Both the position numbers and the translations under genes were made by a program. 48,042 bases of DNA from Nocardia otitidiscaviarum NBRC 14405 (GTDB taxonomy: Bacteria; Actinomycetota; Actinomycetes; Mycobacteriales; Mycobacteriaceae), in the NCBI RefSeq assembly GCF_000308635.1, contig NZ_BAGD01000274.1:1-48042 (forward strand). Reading direction: 5' to 3'. Shown here in pieces: positions 7,548 to 16,289 of this stretch. The notes below the pieces were generated by a model that saw only the letters and a program-made list of their open reading frames with translations, was not told the DNA's origin and searched no databases. The first letter of the stretch is position 1. Every line of letters begins with the position of its first letter.

Positions 7548-9539
7548 GTGGAGACTGGGGAACGCATACAAGAGCTCGCGGACCGGATCATGGTGCTGCG
7601 GGACGCCTACTATCAGGGTTCGCCGCTGGTCGCGGACGCCGAGTACGACGCGATCGAGGACGAGCTGCGGGCGCTGGTCGACGCGCATCCGGAGCTGACG
7701 CCCGATCCGAATCCGCTGGAGCAGGTGGGCGCTCCGAATGTGCTGCACGCCCCGATCCGGCACGCGCGTCCCATGCTGTCGCTGGAGAAGGCGACCACAC
7801 CCGAACAGGTCGAGGCGTTCTTCAACCGCTTCCCCGGCCAGCCGGTGGTGGTGATGCCGAAACTCGACGGCCTGTCGCTGTCGCTGGTGTACGAGGACGG
7901 GCGGCTGACGCGGGCGGTGACCCGAGGCGACGGCACCACCGGCGATGATGTGACCGTGCTGGTCCGCGCCCTGGTCGACGGGGTGCCCGAGCGGATCGAC
8001 GCGCCGGGACGGGTGGAGGTGCGCGGCGAGGCGGTGATGCTGCGGTCGACGTTCGCTGCCTACAACACCGCGCATCCGGACAAACCGCTGATCAACCCGC
8101 GCAATGCCGCCGCGGGCACGCTGCGCGCCAAGGATCCGGCCACCGTGGCCGAACGCCGGCTGCGATTCTTCGGATTCGATCTCGACACTTCCGAGGGTGG
8201 CGCCGCGCTCGATCTGGAGGAGGGTCTGACGGCGCTGGGTATCGCGGGCGCGCAGATGCGCCACTGCACCGACGCCGAGCAGGCCCAGGCCGCCATCACC
8301 GCCGTCGAGCAGGGCCGCAACGCGCTGGATTACGACCTGGACGGGGCGGTGCTGCGCCTGGCCGATCGTGATGCCTACGCGGCGGCCGGTACCCGGTCGA
8401 GCTCCCCGCGCGGCGCGCTGGCGTTCAAGTTCGCCGCCGAGGAGAAGACGACGCTGCTCGCCGACGTGGTCTGGGATGTGGGCAAAACCGGCAAGATCGT
8501 GCCGGTGGCCTGGTTGGAGCCGGTGTTCGTGGGCGGCACCACCGTCACCAAGGCGACCCTGGCCAATCAGGAGGTGATCCGCGCCCGGGACATCAAGATC
8601 GGTGACACGGTGCTGGTGCGCCGCGCGGGCGATGTGATTCCGTTCGTGGCGGGCGTGCTCGACGCCTCGAAGCGCACGGGTGCCGAACGCGAGATCCTGC
8701 CGCCGACCGCCTGCCCCTCCTGCGCACAGCCGGTGACCGAACAGGGCAACAGCCGAGAGCTGTTCTGCACCAACGTGTCCTGTTCCGCGCAGACGGTGCG
8801 CCGGCTCATCCACTGGGCCTCGCGCGCGGCCGCCGATATCGACGCCATCGGTCCGGTGTGGATCGAGCGCCTGGCCGAGGCGGGCATGCTGACGAGCCCC
8901 TCGGATTTCTACACGCTGACCAAGGAGAGCCTGCTCGATTTCGACCGCATCGGCGAGGTCTCGGCCCAGCGCATGATCGATTCGATCGACGCCAGCCGCC
9001 AGGTCGGCCTGCGCCGCGCCCTGATCGGATTGGCGATCCCGATGGCCTCCGACGGCACCGCCGCCCGCCTGGCCCGCTCCGGTTTCGCCTCCCTGGAGGA
9101 GGTCGCCGACGCGGGCGAGGAGCGCCTGGTGGCGGTGGAGGACATCGGCGCGAAGGTCGCTGCCTCCCTCATCACCCACCTCACCCGCCTGCGCCCGGAA
9201 CTCGAGCGGCTACGCGCGGCGGGCGTCTCCCTCGACGTCCGCGCGGAGGACCTGCCGCCGGTCGTCGCGGCGGGCGCGCCCCTGGCGGGCAAGACGGTGG
9301 TCATCACCGGCGCGATCAGCGATCCCCGCTCCGGCGAGAAGGTCGCCCGCCCCACCTTCCAGCGCCTGTGCGAAAAGGCCGGTGCCACAGCGGCATCCTC
9401 GGTCTCGGCGAATACCGACCTGCTCATCACCGGTGCGGGCGTCGGCGACGCCAAGCTGACCAAGGCGGAGAAGCTCGGTGTCGAGGTCGTCGACCAGGGC
9501 CGGATCTGGACCATGCTGATCGAGGCCGATATCGTCTGA
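7548..9539 (+). CDS. NAD-dependent DNA ligase, divergent LigA paralogue
   Basis: Complete NAD-dependent ligase of 663 residues. Domains in order: Ia (AYYQGSPLVADAEYDAIEDEL), adenylation domain with the catalytic Lys in MPKLDGLSLSLVYEDG, then VTRGDGTTGDDVT, VEVRGEAVM, INPRNAAAGTLRAKDP and LAFKFAAEEKTT; OB fold (KTGKIVPVAWLEPVFVGGTTV); four-Cys zinc finger (CPSCAQ ... CTNVSCSAQ); HhH repeats; C-terminal BRCT (GKTVVITGAI). It differs from housekeeping actinobacterial LigA at many conserved places (for example KLDG where LigA has KIDG) and has a PRSGEKVARPTF insertion in BRCT, so it is probably a second ligase. The start is GTG 7548; ATG 7590 is an alternative. No strong ribosome site is seen. 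Confidence 0.85.
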   Translation: METGERIQELADRIMVLRDAYYQGSPLVADAEYDAIEDELRALVDAHPELTPDPNPLEQVGAPNVLHAPIRHARPMLSLEKATTPEQVEAFFNRFPGQPVVVMPKLDGLSLSLVYEDGRLTRAVTRGDGTTGDDVTVLVRALVDGVPERIDAPGRVEVRGEAVMLRSTFAAYNTAHPDKPLINPRNAAAGTLRAKDPATVAERRLRFFGFDLDTSEGGAALDLEEGLTALGIAGAQMRHCTDAEQAQAAITAVEQGRNALDYDLDGAVLRLADRDAYAAAGTRSSSPRGALAFKFAAEEKTTLLADVVWDVGKTGKIVPVAWLEPVFVGGTTVTKATLANQEVIRARDIKIGDTVLVRRAGDVIPFVAGVLDASKRTGAEREILPPTACPSCAQPVTEQGNSRELFCTNVSCSAQTVRRLIHWASRAAADIDAIGPVWIERLAEAGMLTSPSDFYTLTKESLLDFDRIGEVSAQRMIDSIDASRQVGLRRALIGLAIPMASDGTAARLARSGFASLEEVADAGEERLVAVEDIGAKVAASLITHLTRLRPELERLRAAGVSLDVRAEDLPPVVAAGAPLAGKTVVITGAISDPRSGEKVARPTFQRLCEKAGATAASSVSANTDLLITGAGVGDAKLTKAEKLGVEVVDQGRIWTMLIEADIV

Positions 9540-9656
9540 ACCTCACCCCCTGGGCCGGACGACACGCCACCGATCATCTGGTCGCGCAGTCACTTTCGCG
9601 GCGGAACAGCCTCCTCAGCACGGTGCGTGGGTGTGACCGGGTGGAGCTACTCGGGG

Positions 9657-10472
9657 TCACTCGGCGGTGAAACGGGAGATGTTGCCGGTCGCCCACTCGA
9701 CGAAGGTTGTCGCGGGGCGACCGGTGATGTCCGGGACGCTGGTGATGGGCAGATCCGCGGGATCGGGGTCGTAGCCGTACAGGACATTGTCGACATACCA
9801 GGCCGCACCGTCGCCCATGGTGGGCGTTAGCGCGGCAATGGACTCTTCGCGGGAGGATCGCTGGAAGGTGATGTCGCGGCCGAGCGCGTCGGCGAGGTGG
9901 CGGACGAGATCGACGCGGGTGAGAATCTGCGGGCCCGCCAGCGACAGGGCGCGCCCGCGATGAGCGTCGGACAGCAGTGCGGTGGCGGCGACGGCGGCGA
10001 TATCGTCCATGGCGATGGGCGCGCTCGCGCCCTCGGGGCGCGGTTCGCGCACCGTGCCGGTCTCGCGAATCTGGTGGGACCACATCAGGGTGTTCTCCAT
10101 GAAGTCGGCGGGCCACAGGTGTGTCCAGGCCAGACCACTGTCCTCCACGGCGACGCAGACGCTGCCCCACCAGCTCTCCGGTTCGCCGGACAGGTCTACC
10201 ACATACCGCACCCCGGCCGCGCGCGCCAGCGCGAGTACGTCGGTGACATTCTCGGGTGTCGGCGCGAGATACATGCGCTCCACTCCCGAGAAGGCCGCGG
10301 GCAGTGTCTCCGGGCGGCGTAGATAGCCCTCGGCCACCTCCACCCCTGCGGGTAGTGCCGCCTTGTCCGGGTCGGTGGTGAGTGCTCGAATGTCGCGAGC
10401 CCCCAGACCCAGCAGTTGGTCGACGACCCTCCGGCCGATATTGGCGGTGGCTCCGGTCACCAGGATGGTCAT
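9657..10472 (-). CDS. NmrA/SDR-type NAD(P)-binding protein
   Basis: Atypical short-chain dehydrogenase of the NmrA/QOR2 type, 271 residues. The N-terminus has the nucleotide motif ILVTGATANIGRRVVDQL, followed by RALTTDPDKAALPAGVEV and AAGVRYVVDLSG, which replaces the catalytic Tyr region; no YxxxK is seen. Such proteins act as redox sensors or quinone/nitro-group reductases, so no substrate is proposed. The start is ATG 10472 with AAGGGG five bases upstream; GTG 10478 is in frame. It is convergent with the ligase and divergent from the GGDEF gene. Confidence 0.8.
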   Translation of the reverse strand: MTILVTGATANIGRRVVDQLLGLGARDIRALTTDPDKAALPAGVEVAEGYLRRPETLPAAFSGVERMYLAPTPENVTDVLALARAAGVRYVVDLSGEPESWWGSVCVAVEDSGLAWTHLWPADFMENTLMWSHQIRETGTVREPRPEGASAPIAMDDIAAVAATALLSDAHRGRALSLAGPQILTRVDLVRHLADALGRDITFQRSSREESIAALTPTMGDGAAWYVDNVLYGYDPDPADLPITSVPDITGRPATTFVEWATGNISRFTAE

Positions 10473-10579
10473 CTGCACCCCTTGCTCGGGAATCTGAACA
10501 CATCCATCCTGCCAACGGAATTCGAGCGACGCCCATGCTGTCGCGCACGGCGCGGGAATGTCCGTGCACTGTCCGGCGC

Positions 10580-10609
10580 GTGCCGCAAGATCATCTTCCG
10601 CTGCGGCAC
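10580..10609. promoter_or_regulatory. Inverted repeat in the divergent 9657/10716 promoter region
   Basis: GTGCCGCA (10580-10587) is repeated inverted as TGCGGCAC (10602-10609), and the loop contains the small palindrome AAGATCATCTT. The place, between divergent genes, suggests an operator. No regulator can be named. Confidence 0.3.
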
Positions 10610-10715
10610 AGCATTATTCATGGCGTCCAGTTCTTTTCGGGCGGTTCGCGGCGAGGCATGGTAGAACGAGGTGATCGGCCGGGCCGACCTCGGCCGGGGA
10701 CAGGGAGAGGACGGG

Positions 10716-12062
10716 GTGGGACCGATCGACGGTGCCGATGTGCGAGACCTGGCCCGTCACTGGCGGAAAGCGCTGTCGGACACCAGTTTCGTACCACGGA
10801 CCGCCGATGAGGTGGAGGATCTGTTCGGGCGGTGGATCCGGCGGCTCGCGTCGGCGCTCGACGGCGAGAGCTTCGATCCCGATACCGGGTCCGAGATCGG
10901 GATCGGTCTGGTGGAGCTGGGATACAGCGCGCCCGTCGTCGTGACCCGCTCCGCCGCCGTACTGAACCGACTACCCACCCTGCTGCACCGACTACCGGAG
11001 TACACCTATCGCACCCGCCTCGCCGAACTCATCGGCGGCCTGGGCACCGGATACGCCGACGCGTTGCGTGAGCGCACCCTCGCCGAGCAGGAGGCGATCA
11101 TGCGCGGAATCGCCGAGGCGCGGCATGCGACGGCGGAAGCCTTGCAGGCCAGCGAGAAACGCTTCCGGGTCATCTTCGACAACGCACCGGCCGCCATTGC
11201 CGTCGGCGATGTCTTCGGGCGGATCATCGACGCCAACGCCGCCCTCTGCGCCATGCTGCGGCTGCCGGTCGAGCGGCTGCTCGGCACCGCCGTGCTGGAC
11301 TATCTGCATCCCGACGATCTGCCCGACGTCCAGGAGATGATCTACCGGGACCTGGTCACCTCCGGCGCCGGAACCGTCCGCTTCGAGAAGCGATTCCGTA
11401 CCGCCGACGGCGAATGGCTGTGGGGCGCACTGGCGGTGACCTTCGTGACCGGCGTCGGCGACGGCCAGGACTATCTGCTCGCGATCGGCGAGGATGTCAC
11501 CGAGCGGCGACGCGTGCAGTCGGCGCTGCATCACCAGGCGCGGCACGATCCGCTCACGGGGCTGCCCAACCGGCTGCTGCTGGCCGAGGAGTTCGCCGCC
11601 GTCCGGGAACGCACCGCGACCGAACTGGTCGGCCTGTGCCTGCTGGATCTGGATGGCTTCAAACAGGTCAACGACCGCAACGGGCACGGCGTCGGCGACC
11701 GGCTGCTGATCGCGGTGGCCGAGCGGCTGCGCGAGCGGGCGGGCTGCCCCGGCCGGTTGCTGGTCCGGCTCGGCGGTGACGAGTTCGTCGTATTGATCAC
11801 CCCGCCGACGACCACCCCGGATGTGATCGCCACCGCGCACGCGCTCATCACCGCGCTGGCCGAACCGGTCCCGCTCGACGACGAGGCGATCGCAGTCTCC
11901 GGCAGTGTGGGAGTCACGGTGCGCCGTGCCGACTCCGGTGACCTCGACACCTTGATCGCCGCCGCCGACCGCGGCCTGTACCGCGCCAAATCCCGTCGGC
12001 GCGGCACCTGGACCCTCGACACCGATCCGATCACCACGACCGAAAGACGCGTATCCCCATGA
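10716..12062 (+). CDS. PAS-GGDEF diguanylate cyclase
   Basis: Probable c-di-GMP synthase of 448 residues with no membrane segment. Residues 1-115 are helical (LARHWRKALSDTSF ... YTYRTRLAELIGGLGTGYADALRE), like globin/RsbR-type sensor N-termini. Residues about 130-265 are a PAS domain (ASEKRFRVIFDNAPAAIAVGD ... ADGEWLWGALAVTFV ... IGEDVTERRR). Residues 270-430 are GGDEF (HDPLTGLPNRLLL, LDLDGFKQVNDRNGHGVGDRLL, intact RLGGDEFVVL). The RxxD inhibitory site five residues before GGDEF is absent, and no EAL domain follows. The start is GTG 10716 behind GGGAGAGGA; GTG 10671 is possible. The stop overlaps the methyltransferase start as ATGA. Confidence 0.88.
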   Translation: MGPIDGADVRDLARHWRKALSDTSFVPRTADEVEDLFGRWIRRLASALDGESFDPDTGSEIGIGLVELGYSAPVVVTRSAAVLNRLPTLLHRLPEYTYRTRLAELIGGLGTGYADALRERTLAEQEAIMRGIAEARHATAEALQASEKRFRVIFDNAPAAIAVGDVFGRIIDANAALCAMLRLPVERLLGTAVLDYLHPDDLPDVQEMIYRDLVTSGAGTVRFEKRFRTADGEWLWGALAVTFVTGVGDGQDYLLAIGEDVTERRRVQSALHHQARHDPLTGLPNRLLLAEEFAAVRERTATELVGLCLLDLDGFKQVNDRNGHGVGDRLLIAVAERLRERAGCPGRLLVRLGGDEFVVLITPPTTTPDVIATAHALITALAEPVPLDDEAIAVSGSVGVTVRRADSGDLDTLIAAADRGLYRAKSRRRGTWTLDTDPITTTERRVSP

Positions 12063-12868
12063 CCACCCTTCCCGACTGGGCCCCGCCCACCGTCGACCCC
12101 ACCGTCCCGTGCGCGGCGCGCATCTACGACTACTGCGTCGGCGGCATGCACAATTTCGAGGTCGACCGCGAATTCGTGCGCCGTGGCTCGGTGCTGTGGC
12201 CGGAGCTGCCCTCGATCATGCGCGCCAACCGCGCCTTCCTGCGCCGCGCGACCCTGGAACTGAGCCGTGCCGGGGTGCGGCAGTTCCTCGACATCGGTTC
12301 CGGCATCCCCACCTCCGGCAATGTGCACGAGGTCGTCCAGGCGCTCGATCCGGCCGCACGGGTCGCCTATGTGGACATCGACCCGGTCGCGGTGTCGATG
12401 AGCCGGTCGCTGCTCACCGACGTGCCGAATACCGTTGCGGTGCACGGCGATTTCCGCAATATCGACGATATTCTCGCCGACCCGGATATCCGTGGGCTGA
12501 TCGACTTCGACCAGCCCGTGGCCGTACTGCTGGTGGCCATCCTGCATTTCATCCCCGACTCCGCCGACCCCGCCGGTTTGATCGCCCGCATCCGCGACGC
12601 CCTGCCGAAGGGCAGCTATCTGGCCCTGTCGCATTTCAGCAGCGACGGGCCGCCCGAGGCGGTGCAGGGCGTCATCGATATGACCCGCGCGACGCCCACC
12701 CCACTCCAGCTGCGCCCCTACGATCGGGTGCGCACGCTGTTCGACGGATTCGAACTCCTCGAACCCGGTCTGGTGACCCTGGAGCGCTGGCGACCCGACG
12801 CCGAGGAGCCCGCCGAACCGGCCACCAACCGCTTCCACGACTACGCGGGCGTCGGCATGACCCGGTGA
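12059..12868 (+). CDS. SAM-dependent methyltransferase (Methyltransf_19/DUF574)
   Basis: A 269-residue class I methyltransferase of the Methyltransf_19 family, which is expanded in actinobacteria and without a known substrate. Family marks are PCAARIYDYCVGGMHNFEVDR at the N-terminus, the SAM motif FLDIGSGIPTSGNVHEVVQ, VAYVDIDPVAVSMSRSLL and the ending NRFHDYAGVGM. The ATG at 12059 overlaps the GGDEF stop by four bases, so the two are probably translated together and may share a stimulus. Only 34 bp separates its end from the convergent P450 gene. Confidence 0.85.
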   Translation: MTTLPDWAPPTVDPTVPCAARIYDYCVGGMHNFEVDREFVRRGSVLWPELPSIMRANRAFLRRATLELSRAGVRQFLDIGSGIPTSGNVHEVVQALDPAARVAYVDIDPVAVSMSRSLLTDVPNTVAVHGDFRNIDDILADPDIRGLIDFDQPVAVLLVAILHFIPDSADPAGLIARIRDALPKGSYLALSHFSSDGPPEAVQGVIDMTRATPTPLQLRPYDRVRTLFDGFELLEPGLVTLERWRPDAEEPAEPATNRFHDYAGVGMTR

Positions 12869-12902
12869 CCACGCCGACGTCGATGCCCGCGCACCGAATC
12901 GG

Positions 12903-14123
12903 TCACTCGTAGGCGACCTTCCAGCTCTTGATGGCGTTCAGCCAGCCCGAACGCAGCCGCACGGGCGGGGAGATCTCCCGCAGGTCGGGCATCACGTCGG
13001 CGATGGTGTCGAACATCAGATCGATCTCCAGGCGGGCCAGATTCGCCCCGGCACAGTGGTGGTTGCCGGAGCCACCGAAGGCGACGTGCGGATTGCGCTC
13101 GCGCAGGATGTCGAACCGGAACGGGTCGTCGAACGCGGACTCGTCGAAATTGGCCGAGGCGTAGAACAATCCGATCCGGTCCCCCTTCGCGATGGGCTGG
13201 CCGCCGATCTCGGTGTCGCGCAGGGCGGTGCGCTGGATCGCCACCACCGGGGTCGCCCAGCGCACGATCTCGTCGGGCGCGGTGCGCGGACGCCGCGACC
13301 GGTAGATCTCCCACTGCTCCGGATGGTCGACGAACGCCTTCATGCCGTGGGTGATGGCATTGCGGGTGGTCTCGTTGCCGCCGACGATGAGCAGCACCAC
13401 GAACCACGCGAACTCCTCCGAGGTCAGGCCCGCGCCGTCGACGTCGGCCCGCAGCAGTGCGGTGGCGATATCGTCGGCCGGGCAGCCGCGCTTGCGCTCG
13501 GCGAGGTTCCACGCATACCCCATGACCCCGGCGGTGGCCATCCGGTGATCACCCTCGTAGTCCGGATCGTCGTAGCCCATCATCTGATTGGTCCACTCGA
13601 ACAGCTGCGCGCGATCGTCCTGCGGCACCCCCAGCAGCTCAGCGATGGCCTGCACCGGCAGCTCACTGGCGACCTGCTCGACGAAGTCGCCGCCCCCGGA
13701 TGTCCTGGCCTCCCACACGATTCGCTCGGCGCGCGCCCGCAGCGCACCCCGCAGCGACTCCACCGCGCGCGGCGTGAATCCCCTGGCGATGATGCGTCGA
13801 TACCGAGTGTGCTTGGGCGGGTCCATATTCAGCAGCATCGCGCGCTGGATCTCGATCTCCGCGCGGGTCGCATCGCTGGGCTGCCGGATGACCGCGGTGT
13901 TTTCCTCAGCGGAGAACACCTCGGGATTCCGCGAAATCTCCTTGATGTCTTCGAGTCTGGTGACGACCCAGTAGCCGCCGGTGTCGAATCCGCTACTGGC
14001 GTCGGGCTGTGGATTCCAGTACACCGGTGCGGTGCGGCGCAATTCGGCGAACTCCTCGACGGGCAGCCGCTGGGCGAGCAGGTCCGGATCGGTGAAATCG
14101 AAACCGGGGGGCAGAGACGGCAC
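12903..14123 (-). CDS. Cytochrome P450, CYP125-like
   Basis: A 406-residue soluble P450 resembling M. tuberculosis CYP125 throughout, which oxidises C26/27 of cholesterol. Shared segments are PPGFDFTDPDLLAQRLPVEE, LNMDPPKHTRYRRIIARGFT, GDFVEQVASELPVQAIAELL, DEIVRWATPV (ExxR, Glu285/Arg288) and SGWLNAIKSWKV at the end. The heme motif FGGSGNHHCAG places the Cys ligand at 357; the I-helix reads VGGNETTRN with Thr252/253. The start is GTG 14123 with AGGAGG about six bases before. No cholesterol catabolic genes are nearby and no KstR-like box is evident upstream, so the role may be another steroid or branched lipid. Confidence 0.88.
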   Translation of the reverse strand: MPSLPPGFDFTDPDLLAQRLPVEEFAELRRTAPVYWNPQPDASSGFDTGGYWVVTRLEDIKEISRNPEVFSAEENTAVIRQPSDATRAEIEIQRAMLLNMDPPKHTRYRRIIARGFTPRAVESLRGALRARAERIVWEARTSGGGDFVEQVASELPVQAIAELLGVPQDDRAQLFEWTNQMMGYDDPDYEGDHRMATAGVMGYAWNLAERKRGCPADDIATALLRADVDGAGLTSEEFAWFVVLLIVGGNETTRNAITHGMKAFVDHPEQWEIYRSRRPRTAPDEIVRWATPVVAIQRTALRDTEIGGQPIAKGDRIGLFYASANFDESAFDDPFRFDILRERNPHVAFGGSGNHHCAGANLARLEIDLMFDTIADVMPDLREISPPVRLRSGWLNAIKSWKVAYE

Positions 14124-14229
14124 GAAACCTCCTGTGACACATGAGCATCAGAAGTGAACCACGCCTGAACCAAAGTGGCGCGCCGGACGACCCACCTGAG
14201 ACGGGCGACACCGTAGGCCGCGCGGCGAC

Positions 14230-16194
14230 CTATGTGCCGCGCCGCCACGCGGATTCGCGCAGCAGCCGAAGTCCGTTGAGCCCGACGATGATGGTGGAGC
14301 CCTCATGCCCGGCCACACCCAACGGCAGCGGCAGGTTGCCGACGAGGTCCCAGACCACCAGCACACCGATGAAGGTGGCGGCGATGGCGAGATTGGCGAC
14401 CACGATGCGGTGCGCGCGCCGGGACAGGTTGATCACGGCGGGGACGGTGGTGAGGTCGTCGCGGACGACAATGGCGTCGGCGGCCCGCAGCGTCAGGTCC
14501 GCCCCGGCTCCGCCCATCGCGATCCCGACGTGCGCGGCCGCGAGCGCGGGGGCGTCGTTGATGCCGTCGCCGACGACGGCGACCTGCGCCCCGTCGGCTT
14601 GCAGCCGCCGCACCGCCTCGACTTTGCCATCGGGCAGCAGTTCCGCTTGGACGTCACCGAGGTCGAGCCGTTCGGCGAGCCGCTCCGCCGCGATGCGGTT
14701 GTCACCGGTCAGCAGCACCGGCGCGGTACCGGTCACCACGCGGGTGGCGGCCACGGCCGCACCGGCCTCGGCCCGCGGCTGATCGGAAATGGCAAGTACG
14801 CCAATGGGTGCACCCGCACAGGTCACCACCACGGCCGTATGGCCGCGGCGCTGGAAGTCATGGACCGCGGCGGTCGCGACCCTGTCGACCTCGCCGCCGT
14901 GTCCGACCAGCAGCGCCGCCGGTGCGCCCACGCCTACGAGGCGGTCGCCCACCAGCGCCGAGACACCGTGTCCGGGCCGGGCGGTGAACTCCCCCACCGC
15001 ATCCCATCGGAGCCCGCGGGCGTCGGCCGCGCGCACGATCGCCGTGGCGAGCGGATGCTCACTGGGGTGTTCGGCGGCCGCGGCCAGCCGCAGGAGTTCG
15101 TCGTCGTCGACACGCGGGTCCAGCGCGCGGATGTCGACGAGTTCGGGGGTGCCGCGGGTCAGGGTTCCGGTCTTGTCGAACGCGACCCGGGTGATGGTGC
15201 CCAACTGCTCCATGACCACCGCGGATTTGACGAGCACGCCGTGCCGTCCGGCATTGGCTATCGCGGCCAGCAGCGGCGGCATGGTCGCCAGTACCACCGC
15301 GCAGGGCGACGCGACGATCATGAATGTCATGGCCCGCAGCAGGGCGCGCTCGAGCGAATCGCCGAGCAGCAGCGGTATCGCGAAGACCGCGAGCGTGACG
15401 GCGACCATGCCCACCGAGTAGCGCTGTTCGATCTTCTCGATGAACAGCTGCGTCGCGGCCTTGGTCCGGCTGGCCTCCTCGACGAGCGCGGCGATGCGCG
15501 CGACGACCGAATCGGCGGCGCGGCGGTCCACGCGCAAGCGCAGCATGCCGGTGCCGTTGATCGTTCCGGCGAACACCTCGTCACCGGTCGTCTTGGGCAC
15601 CGGCAGCGGTTCGCCGGTGATGGTGGCCTGGTCGACGTCGCTGCCACCGCCGATCACGCTGGCATCGGCGGGAATTCGTTCACCGGGGCGCACGATCAGC
15701 ACGTCCCCGATCTCCAGATCGGCCGCCGCCACCGTGTGCTCGCGGCCGTCCGCGGCGACCCGGGTCGCGGTTTCCGGGGCCAGGTCGAGCAGCCCGCGAA
15801 TCGAATCCTCGGTGCGGGCGGTGGCCAGGGCTTCCAGCGCACCGGACGTGGCGAAGATGACGATCAGCAGTGCGCCGTCGGTGATCTGGCCGATCGCGGC
15901 CGCACCGATCGCCGCCACCACCATGAGCAGATCCACATCGAGGGTCTTCTCGCGCAACGCACGCAGCCCGGCCAGCCCCGGTTCCCATCCGCCCGCGGCG
16001 TAGCAGGCCAGGTACAGCGCCCACCGGAGCGCGTCCGGAGCATCCGCCAGCTGTGCGGTCAATCCGAGCAGGAACAGCACCGATGCCAGTGCCGCCCATC
16101 GCATTTCGGGCAGCGCGAACAGTCTCGTCCGGCGCGGCGGCGCGGCGGCCGGTACGGGTGCGGGGCGGTTCGGCGTCACGGTCGACACGGCCAT
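14230..16194 (-). CDS. ctpJ: P1B-4-type heavy-metal ATPase, CtpJ-like
   Basis: Metal efflux P-type ATPase of 654 residues. It lacks an N-terminal metal-binding domain. Key residues: TGEP (residues 193-196), membrane motif SPC at 296-298 in place of CPC, phosphorylated Asp340 in DKTGTLT, nucleotide segment HPSEHPLA, GDGINDAPAL, and HEGST near 630 in the last helices. SPC with HEG(G/S)T is the signature of the P1B-4 group, which exports Co, Ni, Fe(II) or Zn. It is divergent from nmtR over a perfect palindrome, as CtpJ and NmtR are in M. tuberculosis. Metal-induced derepression is inferred. Confidence 0.9.
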   Translation of the reverse strand: MAVSTVTPNRPAPVPAAAPPRRTRLFALPEMRWAALASVLFLLGLTAQLADAPDALRWALYLACYAAGGWEPGLAGLRALREKTLDVDLLMVVAAIGAAAIGQITDGALLIVIFATSGALEALATARTEDSIRGLLDLAPETATRVAADGREHTVAAADLEIGDVLIVRPGERIPADASVIGGGSDVDQATITGEPLPVPKTTGDEVFAGTINGTGMLRLRVDRRAADSVVARIAALVEEASRTKAATQLFIEKIEQRYSVGMVAVTLAVFAIPLLLGDSLERALLRAMTFMIVASPCAVVLATMPPLLAAIANAGRHGVLVKSAVVMEQLGTITRVAFDKTGTLTRGTPELVDIRALDPRVDDDELLRLAAAAEHPSEHPLATAIVRAADARGLRWDAVGEFTARPGHGVSALVGDRLVGVGAPAALLVGHGGEVDRVATAAVHDFQRRGHTAVVVTCAGAPIGVLAISDQPRAEAGAAVAATRVVTGTAPVLLTGDNRIAAERLAERLDLGDVQAELLPDGKVEAVRRLQADGAQVAVVGDGINDAPALAAAHVGIAMGGAGADLTLRAADAIVVRDDLTTVPAVINLSRRAHRIVVANLAIAATFIGVLVVWDLVGNLPLPLGVAGHEGSTIIVGLNGLRLLRESAWRRGT

Positions 16195-16244
16195 GCGTCA
16201 CCTCCGAGGCGAAGTCAGGGAACCCGGACACCATAGCAGAACAT

Positions 16245-16260
16245 ATGAAGACGTCTTCAT
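16245..16260. promoter_or_regulatory. Palindromic operator between ctpJ and nmtR
   Basis: Perfect 16-bp palindrome ATGAAGACGTCTTCAT in the 95-bp gap between the divergent genes, 34 bp from the ctpJ start and 29 bp from the nmtR start. Its position and ATGAA/TTCAT arms suit an ArsR-family dimer such as NmtR. Confidence 0.7.
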
Positions 16261-16289
16261 GCGTTGTGTGCACGGTAAGCTACCTCGGT

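Noticed and set aside
7539..9179. A 546-codon minus-strand frame opposite the ligase
   Set aside because: Shadow of the ligase gene, which has complete catalytic motifs.
14124..14229. A possible KstR box before the CYP125-like gene
   Set aside because: No AACnnGTT core was found, only a TGGTTCA direct repeat.
14305..16236. A 643-codon plus-strand frame opposite ctpJ
   Set aside because: Composition is His/Arg/Gly-rich, as expected for the complement of a GC-rich gene; ctpJ has all ATPase motifs.
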